Notes under the pieces: generated by a model
Database searches by the model: none
What the model was told of the DNA's origin: nothing
Seen by the model: the letters and a program-made list of their open reading frames with translations, nothing else
Program-made: the position numbers and the translations under genes
From: Rhodanobacter sp. 67-28
GTDB taxonomy: Bacteria > Pseudomonadota > Gammaproteobacteria > Xanthomonadales > Rhodanobacteraceae
Direction: 5' to 3'
Length of the DNA stretch: 64,000 nucleotides
NCBI GenBank assembly: GCA_001898415.1
Contig: MKTU01000074.1
Coordinates: forward strand, 29,947 to 93,946
In this document: positions 57,834-64,000 of the stretch, piece by piece
Numbering within the stretch: the first letter of the stretch is position 1
How the letters are laid out: each line of letters begins with the position of its first letter

Positions 57834-58226
57834 ATGAGCGTCGGCGTGCTGCTGATGACCCACGAGGCGGTCGGCCACGCGCTGATCTCCGCCGCGCGCC
57901 ACGTGATGCCGCAGCTGCCGCTGCGGGTGGCCGCGGTGGAAGTGCCGCCGGAGGCCGACCCGGAGGTCATGCGCTCGCTCACCGCCCACCACGCGCGCGA
58001 GCTGGACCAGGGCGGCGGCGTGCTGATCCTGGCCGACCTGTACGGCGCCACCCCGTGCAACATCGGCCTGTCGCTGGGCGCGCTCGGCGTGCACCTGCGC
58101 TGCGTGTCGGGGCTCAACCTGCCGATGCTGCTGCGCGTCCTCAACTACGCGGAGAAGCCGCTCGACGAACTGGCCGAAATCGCCGCCAGCGGCGGTCGCG
58201 GCGGCATCTTCATCGACCACGCCTGA
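57834..58226 (+). CDS. PTS mannose-family IIA component
   Basis: This 130-residue IIA-Man domain has the phosphoryl-accepting His10 in VGVLLMTHEAVGHAL and the dimer and nucleotide-like segment GGGVLILADLYGATPCNIGLSL...VSGLNLPMLLRVLNY. It accepts phosphate from HPr. No IIB, IIC or IID gene follows, so it is a regulatory phosphate sink rather than part of a sugar importer, as described in other non-enteric proteobacteria. Confidence 0.92.
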   Translation: MSVGVLLMTHEAVGHALISAARHVMPQLPLRVAAVEVPPEADPEVMRSLTAHHARELDQGGGVLILADLYGATPCNIGLSLGALGVHLRCVSGLNLPMLLRVLNYAEKPLDELAEIAASGGRGGIFIDHA

Positions 58227-58234
58227 CACTGCCC

Positions 58235-58504
58235 ATGCTCGAACAAGAAATCGTCGTCTCCAACAAGCTCGGCCTGCACGCCCGCGCCTCGGCCAAGCTG
58301 GTGCAACTGGTGCAGGGCTTCAAATCCACCGTCTGGCTGGTCAGCAAGGGCCGCGAGGTCAACGCACAAAGCATCATGGGCGTAATGATGCTCGCCGCCG
58401 GCATCGGCACGCCGCTGTCCGTGCGTGCCGACGGCCCCGACGAAGAAGCCGCTCTGGCGGCGGTGATCGCGCTGTTCGAGCGCAAGTTCGACGAGGGAGC
58501 CTGA
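58235..58504 (+). CDS. ptsH: Phosphocarrier protein HPr
   Basis: This 89-residue HPr has the catalytic His15 (NKLGLHARASAK, phosphorylated by EI) and Ser46 (NAQSIMGVMML, phosphorylated by HprK) at their canonical positions. It starts 8 bp after the IIA gene. The presence of Ser46 fits the hprK gene upstream. Confidence 0.95.
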   Translation: MLEQEIVVSNKLGLHARASAKLVQLVQGFKSTVWLVSKGREVNAQSIMGVMMLAAGIGTPLSVRADGPDEEAALAAVIALFERKFDEGA

Positions 58505-58510
58505 GATGCA

Positions 58511-58630
58511 GGGAATCGGGAATAGGGAATCGGAAATGGTAAGAAGCGGAGTGCCCGCGAGCGCCCCGCTTCCCGCAAGCACCTTGCTTTCTGCTTTGCC
58601 TATTCCCTATTCCCTATTCCCTATTCCCGC
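58511..58630. repeat. Second GGGAATAGGGAAT inverted repeat, between ptsH and ptsI
   Basis: GGGAATCGGGAATAGGGAAT at 58513 faces four tandem TATTCCC units at 58600-58628. Same repeat family as at 49740-49842. It separates HPr from EI by 150 bp, breaking the otherwise tight spacing of this operon. Confidence 0.7.
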
Positions 58631-58654
58631 GATTGGCCCCCAAGGGGGCCAATC
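58631..58654 (+). promoter_or_regulatory. Perfect hairpin masking the ptsI ribosome-binding site
   Basis: GATTGGCCCCC-aa-GGGGGCCAATC (11-bp stem, 2-nt loop) ends exactly one base before the GTG start of ptsI. The only Shine-Dalgarno-like sequence, AAGGGGG, lies in its right arm, so the structure could restrain translation. Confidence 0.5.
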
Positions 58655-60397
58655 GTGAGACACGTCCTCCCCGGCACGCTGGCGGCGCGCGGCATGGCGC
58701 TCGGACGGGCGCGGCTGGTGCAGCCGAGCCGCTACGCCGTCGACACCCGGCCACTGGACGAGGGCGAGGTCGAGGAGCAATTGCAGCTGCTGCACCGGGC
58801 GCTGGAGACCGCGCGGCAGGAACTGCGCGAGTTGCGCGGCAAGCTGCACGGCGCGCTGGCACGCGAGGTCAACGAGTTCATCGACGCGCACAGCCTGCTG
58901 CTGGACGATGCCGAACTGCTGCGCGGGCTGGACGACCTGGTGCGGGTCGGCCGCTACCGACCCGGCGCGGCGCTGAAAAAACAACGTGACCGCCTCGCCG
59001 CCGTGTTCGAGGCGATGGACGACCCCTACCTGCGCAGCCGCAAGGAGGACGTCGAGCAGGTGATCAACCGGGTGATCTCCGCGCTGCAGCGCCAGACCAG
59101 CCCGGAGGAACGCAAGCTGGCCGCCCGCGTCGGCGAGATCCTGATCGCCGACTCGATCGCCCCGGCCGACATGGCGCAACTGGCCGGCGCCGGGCTGCTC
59201 GGCGTCGTCGCCAGCTCCGGCAGCGCCTACTCGCACAGCGCGATCCTGGCGCGCAGCCTCGGCCTGCCGATGCTGGTGGGTACGCGCGACGCGCTGGCCG
59301 ACATCCACGACGACGACCTGATCCTGCTCGACGCCGAGCGCGGCGAAACGGTGGTGCATCCCACCGCGCAGGACCTGTCGCGCTACCGCGCCTGGCAGCG
59401 CCAAGCCGCCGACGAAGGGCGCCGCCTGGCCAAGCTGGCCAACGCGCCCACGCGCACCCGCGACGGCGTCGAGATCGCCCTGCTGGCCAATGCCGAAACC
59501 CCCGCCGACGTGGCGATGGCACGCGCCCGCGGCGCGGACGGCGTGGGCCTCTATCGCACCGAGTTCCTGTTCCTGCGCAAGCGCGCGCTGCCCTCCGAGG
59601 ACGAACAGTTCATCGCCTATCGCGACCTGGTGATGGGCATGGGCGGCCTGCCGGTGACGATCCGCACGCTGGATCTCGGCGCCGACAAGGCCGACGCCGC
59701 CGGACTGACGCTGCGCGGCGAGGACAACCCCGCGCTCGGCGTGCGCGGCGTGCGCCTGTCGTTGCGCTACCCGGCCGTGTTCACCACCCAGATCCGCGCG
59801 ATCCTGCGCGCCGCGTGCTACGGCCCGGTGCGCGTGCTGGTGCCGATGGTGACCCAGCCGGACGAGCTGATCGCCGTGCGCACCCTGTTCAAGCTGGCGC
59901 GGCAGGAGCTCAAGCGCGAGAACATCGACCTGCCGGAGAAACTGCCGCTGGGCGCCATGATCGAAGTGCCCGCCGCGGCGATCAACGTGCGCGCGCTGCT
60001 GGAACACAGCGACTTCCTCGCCATCGGCACCAACGACCTGGCCCAATACGTGCTCGCCGCCGACCGCGGCAACGATGCGCTGGACAACATCTACACCCCG
60101 CTGCAACCGGCCCTGCTGCGCCTGCTCTCGCACGTGATCGGCGCCGGCCGCCGCGCGAAGAAGCCGGTGAGCCTGTGCGGCGAGATCGCCGGCGACATCA
60201 GCTTCACCGCACTGCTGCTGATGCTCGGCCTCAACGAGTTCAGCATGCACCCAAGCCAGATCCTGCAGGTCCGCGACCGCCTCGCCGCGCTCGACCGCGC
60301 CCACCTGCGCCGCCACGCCGCGGCACTGCTGCGCGCACATACCCACGAGCAGGTGGCGGCCACGTTGAACACGATCCTCGGGAACGCCGCGCCCTGA
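58655..60397 (+). CDS. ptsI: PTS enzyme I (phosphoenolpyruvate-protein phosphotransferase)
   Basis: Enzyme I takes phosphate from PEP to HPr. The 580-residue protein has the N-terminal HPr-binding/swivelling domain with the phospho-histidine in ASSGSAYSHSAILARSLGLPMLVG. The PEP-binding barrel contains GVGLYRTEFLFLRK, TIRTLDLGADK, PLGAMIEVPAAA, IGTNDLAQYVLAADRGN and the catalytic cysteine region PVSLCGEIAGD. It starts with GTG at 58655; an in-frame ATG at 58694 would lose conserved N-terminal residues. Together with HPr and IIA-Man it forms an incomplete, regulatory PTS. Confidence 0.94.
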   Translation: MRHVLPGTLAARGMALGRARLVQPSRYAVDTRPLDEGEVEEQLQLLHRALETARQELRELRGKLHGALAREVNEFIDAHSLLLDDAELLRGLDDLVRVGRYRPGAALKKQRDRLAAVFEAMDDPYLRSRKEDVEQVINRVISALQRQTSPEERKLAARVGEILIADSIAPADMAQLAGAGLLGVVASSGSAYSHSAILARSLGLPMLVGTRDALADIHDDDLILLDAERGETVVHPTAQDLSRYRAWQRQAADEGRRLAKLANAPTRTRDGVEIALLANAETPADVAMARARGADGVGLYRTEFLFLRKRALPSEDEQFIAYRDLVMGMGGLPVTIRTLDLGADKADAAGLTLRGEDNPALGVRGVRLSLRYPAVFTTQIRAILRAACYGPVRVLVPMVTQPDELIAVRTLFKLARQELKRENIDLPEKLPLGAMIEVPAAAINVRALLEHSDFLAIGTNDLAQYVLAADRGNDALDNIYTPLQPALLRLLSHVIGAGRRAKKPVSLCGEIAGDISFTALLLMLGLNEFSMHPSQILQVRDRLAALDRAHLRRHAAALLRAHTHEQVAATLNTILGNAAP

Positions 60398-60402
60398 TGT
60401 CG

Positions 60403-60512
60403 GCGAATAATGGAGAGGGGACATTAATGGAAGGGGACGTGGCTGATTGAGCGCGGCAGGTGGCTCGCCGTGCTATGCGACGCACGATCAAATTAACTAC
60501 GTCCCCCTTATT
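60403..60512. repeat. GGGGACGT repeat patch, inverted, downstream of ptsI
   Basis: AATAATGG, AGGGGACATTAATGG and GGGGACGTGGCTGATT (60433) face AATTAACTACGTCCCC (60491-60506), forming an imperfect stem. It is the same word family as the block at 27348-27560. It overlaps the stop codon of the next, convergent gene. Confidence 0.7.
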
Positions 60513-61341
60513 CCCCCGGGGTAACGTGAGAACGCCCGGAAACAACAGGGACGTAATCATTTCTCATGAATTCTTGCCATTTGCTGCACCACTCATGCAG
60601 CGACCGCTTCTCGTCCGCCAGTTGATAGCGCCAATAAATATTATCTCCAAGCGACGAATGCTTCCGGATAAATCCGTCGTCCCCATCAGACAACGCCAAA
60701 AGGAGACAAGCTTCCGACCCAAGTGCCACGCGCTCGCGCTCTTCGCGTTGGGTCGGTTGCCGCCCGGTCAGTTGCAGGGCGGCATGGGTCGATTCGTGAA
60801 CGCCCACCATGGCAGCCAACCACAGTGCTTCGTCCGGACGGCCGCGCTCACAACGACTCAGGAAGTTGAGGGCAAATCGGCTGCCACGCCTAAAGGAAAC
60901 CACATAGCGCTTGACAACTGCATCCCCGGGAACGAGCGTGATCAAGGTAGAACCGCGCGCTGGCCATCCTCCAATGCCCTTTACCACTCCGTTCAGCGCG
61001 TGGCGGAGCGATAGCATGGCCGCATTTGACGCAGTGCATGTTTCGGGGGCGCGGATAACTAGCTGCCAGCCACCCTGTGATTCGTATTCAAAGATCGGAG
61101 AGCTCTCGGGGAACCGCTTGAACTTCCGAGTACCGGACAGGTAGCTTCCGGAAACGGAGAGAGTGAGCCCGACGCCATGCTTGATCGTGGTGTTGAATGC
61201 GCTATCAATTTCAACGTTTTTACGTGCAGCCTGGGTCACCATGCTGAACGACCAGGTCGGAGTGCGCACGGGGATTGAGCACCCAGAAAGGAGTAGAGCT
61301 TGCAATCCGAGAGCGGCCAATGTTCTATTCAAGCTTCCCAC
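60508..61341 (-). CDS. Putative lipoprotein with an HExxH (zinc protease-like) motif
   Basis: This 277-residue protein from GTG at 61341 has AGGAG 6 nt upstream. The N-terminus (GSLNRTLAALGLQALLLSGCSIP) is a type II signal with lipobox LLSGC. The mature part is β-rich (FNTTIKHGVGLTLSVSGSYLSG, GGWQLVIRAPETC). It contains AAMVGVHESTHAALQLTG, an HExxH motif in a hydrophobic helix, with EACLLLALSDGD about 30 residues later as a possible third ligand region. No family is recognised, so a protease call is only motif-based. The gene has lower GC and less biased codons than ptsI, suggesting acquisition. Confidence 0.65.
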   Translation of the reverse strand: MGSLNRTLAALGLQALLLSGCSIPVRTPTWSFSMVTQAARKNVEIDSAFNTTIKHGVGLTLSVSGSYLSGTRKFKRFPESSPIFEYESQGGWQLVIRAPETCTASNAAMLSLRHALNGVVKGIGGWPARGSTLITLVPGDAVVKRYVVSFRRGSRFALNFLSRCERGRPDEALWLAAMVGVHESTHAALQLTGRQPTQREERERVALGSEACLLLALSDGDDGFIRKHSSLGDNIYWRYQLADEKRSLHEWCSKWQEFMRNDYVPVVSGRSHVTPGE

Positions 61342-61527
61342 GCTGACTCCTGGACGAAAGGTGGCTGCCGGTGCCAACCGGCAGCCGTTCCAACCTAGTG
61401 CCTGCAAAGCGAGCGTGTGTGGTAGCGCGTAATGCACTCTGCGGGAAAGGTAACAGTTTGCGATGCCTGTTGGATGCCTCGATATACCACCGCGGTTGTC
61501 ATCAAGTCGAAACAAACGAAACAAGGG

Positions 61528-62074
61528 TCAGCGAAACAGGGGGCAGTACGCACTTTCCGGAGCGGGTGCAGACTTCCTTGACCTGCCGATCTTGGCGGGA
61601 CCGGCGCGACGCGATAGTTGCGCTTCGACGGCCTCGCGGAAGCGCTCCGTCCCGTAGGTATGCGCTGGATATGCAGCCGGATGCTGTTCAACTCGTCCCG
61701 CGTGATGGCCTGTTCGACGTGCGTTCGATAAGCCGAGCAGCGCTCGGCCACGTTGGTGCCGGGGCTCACGTACCTTCCCACAGCGTGCCAGTACGGCGAT
61801 AGCGATCATTGATGTAGCGCACATAACGCCGCCCCCATCGATTGCATCATCCGCGCCACTTGCCCGCAGGCTGCGGGTGTCACAAGCAGGTGCACGTGGC
61901 CGGTCTTCAGCACGCAAGCTTGCACCGCACAGCCCTCGCGCAAGCAGTCTCGCGTAGCTCAGCCAAATGGCGAAGATGGTAGACATCGTGGAAGAAGCAG
62001 GGCTTTCGGTCATTGCCTCGTTGCACGATATGCTGGGGTACCCCGGCAAGATCGAGTCTCGTCAGACGTGGCAT
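61528..62074 (-). pseudogene. REP-associated tyrosine transposase (RAYT, IS200-like), decayed
   Basis: The N-terminus MPRLTRLDLAGVPQHIVQRGNDRKPCFFHDVYHLRHLAELRE is classic for RAYT proteins. After a frameshift near 61910 the HUH motif region GHVHLLVTPAACGQVARMMQ continues in another frame. Further shifts and a deletion follow, with the family C-terminus visible as GTERFREAVEAQLSRRAG...GRSRK. The catalytic tyrosine region (RYIELNPVRA in relatives) is missing, so it is dead. Related flanks GGAAAGTGCGTACTGCCCCC (left, minus strand) and GGAAAGTGCACACTGACCTC (right) resemble its terminal repeats. Confidence 0.85.
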
Positions 62075-62399
62075 CTGTCGTCCTTGGCGGAAAGTCCGAC
62101 CAAGCTTGCTGCCAGTACCGGTTGGCGTCTGTCGGACCAAGCCGCGCACCCTCGTCGGAAAGTGCACACTGACCTCTGCTTTCCCGTTTTCCAATTAGCC
62201 ATGCTCCCTTTACTGGAGCTCATCGCTGCCGACAATCAATCTCTCAGCGCACGCCTGCGTCGCGATGGTAAGAGTTCCGATTGACGATGGTCGAATGCGT
62301 GTGATGTGCTTCGCGGACCGCTCGACCACGACACCGATGGCAACCCGGGAATAGCCGTTGCCGGTCTGGCCGTGCTTTCATGGCACAGGAAGCCCATTC

Positions 62400-62744
62400 A
62401 TGACAAAGACCATCGACCCCGCCAAGCTCAAGGCTGCAGCCGAGCACTTGGAGCGGGTGCTGGAACGGTACCCGGACAGCACAGAGGTGAGAGGCCTCTT
62501 GCGGGCCTTATCGCCACTCATCGAGCAGGCCAAGGCAGGCATGGTGAGGGTGCCCTTCGAAGAAGCACTCATCCCTTGCGGCCGAAGTTTTGCCGAAGGC
62601 ATGTACACCCAGTATGGAAGCCCCAGCGTTGACGACGCCTACTACGCGTTTGCAGCCGAACTACGGGGAGGGCGCAGCCCGGAGGAAGAACAACTGATTG
62701 CCGACACCCAAGCCATCATTGATGCGCGGAACGCTCATGAGTGA
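62400..62744 (+). CDS. Small acidic soluble protein, candidate immunity partner
   Basis: This 114-residue protein starts MTKTIDPAKLKAAAEHLERVLERYPDS. It continues VRGLLRALSPLIEQAKAG, then VPFEEALIPCGRSFAEGMYTQYGSPSVDDAYYAFAAELRGG. It is mostly helical and has no signal peptide. Its stop overlaps the next gene by 8 bp, showing tight coupling. Small soluble proteins placed directly before a large Gly-rich effector are typical immunity genes of Xanthomonadales contact-dependent killing systems; this role is inferred from context only. ATG at 62400 chosen as the start of the helical domain. Confidence 0.7.
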   Translation: MTKTIDPAKLKAAAEHLERVLERYPDSTEVRGLLRALSPLIEQAKAGMVRVPFEEALIPCGRSFAEGMYTQYGSPSVDDAYYAFAAELRGGRSPEEEQLIADTQAIIDARNAHE

Positions 62745-64000
62745 TGGCTTGGTATCGACAGACTTGAGGGCACGCAACGCCGCCGACATCTCCGAAGCGA
62801 AGACGTTTGAGACGCACGGGGTATCCAGAAAGGCGGCAATGGAGTTTCTCTGCTCTCCGGAAGGCACCATATTCAGGCAAAGGCTGATCGAAGCGGACCC
62901 CGGTGCCACGGCGTCCACAATCGTTGATCGCGCGATTCAACAAATCGGCTCCGGCATCGAGCTCCCTCGCATGGAACTCAGCGCAGAGCCGCTGCTCAAG
63001 ATTGTTCCCGTCGGCCAGCAAGTCCCATCCTTCTCGCCGTTCTTTGTCCGGCAGTCGGTGTTCGAAGATGCCTTGGCCTCGGGCAAAAGTCTTTCCAACT
63101 ACTTCGGATTGCCGATCAAGAGCGAGGCTCCGCGGTACGACATCATGGTGATGCGACCGCTGGCACCCACGGAAATATTCATTCACCGGGTGGCTCCAAC
63201 CTCCGAGCTGCGTGGTCTGGTGAACAAGGCCGGTGGCGGCGAGCAGGTGCTGGTTCCCAACCGCAAGCTGTACGAACCACCAACCTATCTCAAGAGCATC
63301 GACGACAGTCTCGCGCTCCGAGCCGAGCGCAGGGTGGGTCTGGCGGTGAAAGGGCTAGGCACAGGCGCTGCCACGGTCCTCATGGCCCTCGACGCCTACA
63401 CCACCGCCGAGCAGTACCAGGCGCTCAGCGCGCAAGGCAACCCGTTCGGCGCCGACGCGTTGCTTCGCCGCTACGAGGGCCGCACGGCGGGTGGCGTGAT
63501 CGGAGGCATCGGAGCGGGTGCCGCCTATGGATTTGTGGCGGGTGCGGAAACCGGCCCCGGCGCGCTCGTCACCGGCGCGGTCGGTAGCGTGGTGGGGGCA
63601 TTTGAAGGCGACCGGCTTGCCGTGACGATCACCGAGCACAAGGTCAATCATCAGACCGGCGCCGACGGCGTCACCTACATGTACGAAGGCGGTGTCTGGA
63701 AGCACACGCACTATCAGCTCGATCCCGATGGCTCCGCGGTGCCGAACCCTTACGGCGCCCCATCGATGCAGGCGGCGGTGACGACGGCACCGGCCGAGCA
63801 GGTGGCACAACTGGACTACCAGCGCATGACCGCGATCACCTCGCTGGCGCTGGCCAATCCGGCCACGCAGGACACGCGGCTGATCGAGCTGGACGGCATC
63901 CGCTGGCACGCCACGCGCACCGGTTGGGCGCAGACGGTGGAACTCCCCGGCCTGCCCAACAACAGCTTCGGCATTCCTGCTTTCACGACGGTGGACCGGC
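62737..64000 (+). CDS. Large secreted-effector-like protein, N-terminal 421 residues (continues past the window)
   Basis: The ATG at 62737 overlaps the preceding gene by 8 bp and the frame is open to the window edge. The first ~200 residues are soluble (SRKAAMEFLCSPEGTIFRQRL, SVFEDALASGKSLSNYFGLP, YDIMVMRPLAPTEIFIHRV). A glycine-zipper hydrophobic region follows (TAGGVIGGIGAGAAYGFVAG, GALVTGAVGSVVGAFEGD) near residues 250-295. Short GVTYMYEGGVWKHTHYQLDPDG and IRWHATRTGWAQTVELPG segments come next. There is no Sec signal. This layout resembles effectors delivered by the Xanthomonadales bacteria-killing type IV system or T6SS. The C-terminal delivery domain (XVIPCD) that would decide is outside the window. 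Confidence 0.65.
   Translation, partial: MSDGLVSTDLRARNAADISEAKTFETHGVSRKAAMEFLCSPEGTIFRQRLIEADPGATASTIVDRAIQQIGSGIELPRMELSAEPLLKIVPVGQQVPSFSPFFVRQSVFEDALASGKSLSNYFGLPIKSEAPRYDIMVMRPLAPTEIFIHRVAPTSELRGLVNKAGGGEQVLVPNRKLYEPPTYLKSIDDSLALRAERRVGLAVKGLGTGAATVLMALDAYTTAEQYQALSAQGNPFGADALLRRYEGRTAGGVIGGIGAGAAYGFVAGAETGPGALVTGAVGSVVGAFEGDRLAVTITEHKVNHQTGADGVTYMYEGGVWKHTHYQLDPDGSAVPNPYGAPSMQAAVTTAPAEQVAQLDYQRMTAITSLALANPATQDTRLIELDGIRWHATRTGWAQTVELPGLPNNSFGIPAFTTVDR

Overview
The window is a chromosomal segment of a GC-rich gammaproteobacterium. Gene content and order point to the Xanthomonadales (Lysobacterales), most likely the Rhodanobacteraceae (Rhodanobacter/Dyella-like). The clues are the kdsD-kdsC-lptC-lptA-lptB-rpoN-hpf-hprK-rapZ-IIA-HPr-EI run, the hda/AI-2E/DUF2066/purM-purN block, a SapC-family gene, and abundant TAGGAGCGC-type and GGGAATAGGGAAT-type intergenic repeats. 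The genus is an inference from translated sequence read by eye; no search was run.

Layout. 1-5308 is core: the start of an RNB-domain RNase, a GNAT, SapC, an HNH nuclease followed by a 158-bp hairpin element, an iron-permease-like protein and dxs. 5309-10737 is an accessory block: a complete minimal mercury operon (merR divergent from merTPA, with a textbook operator), an ISL3-type transposase and an orphan ORF. 10834-20851 is core again: prmC, translationally coupled to a 1365-residue membrane protein; an M1 aminopeptidase divergent from oxyR with a perfect OxyR motif; and an exported protein.

21332-27347 is the standout region: an integron gene-cassette array with no integrase gene in the window. 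Nine complete cassettes and one truncated cassette each carry a small ORF, and nine attC sites of about 57-64 bp separate them. In all nine testable cassettes the first core (GTTRGNN) is complementary to the R'' box of the cassette's own attC. Two attC sites are split at exactly the same point of the recombination core (GTT, then an element, then GTTAGG). One carries an 1801-bp IS1182-type element with a broken transposase, the other a 157-bp MITE sharing its terminal repeat GAGGYTGTAGAAAAA. The array ends abruptly in a cluster of GGGGACGT(GGCCAATT) repeats.

27620-60397 is mostly housekeeping: a DHFR-like reductase, two VOC proteins, GST, xerD, RDD protein, methyltransferase, PHA depolymerase, an MGMT-like protein, DUF47-Pit phosphate uptake, a CNNM/CorC protein, trmJ, suhB, small periplasmic proteins, folE, an ECF sigma factor, hda, AI-2E exporter, purM/purN, murA, the Kdo/LPS-transport genes, rpoN, hpf, and a regulatory phosphotransferase set (hprK, rapZ, IIA-Man, HPr, EI) with no sugar permease beside it.

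60403-64000 is accessory. A second patch of GGGGACGT repeats leads into a lipoprotein with an HExxH motif, the wreck of a REP-associated (RAYT) transposase, and a two-gene unit overlapping by 8 bp. That unit encodes a small acidic soluble protein followed by a long glycine-rich protein running off the window, resembling an immunity/effector pair.
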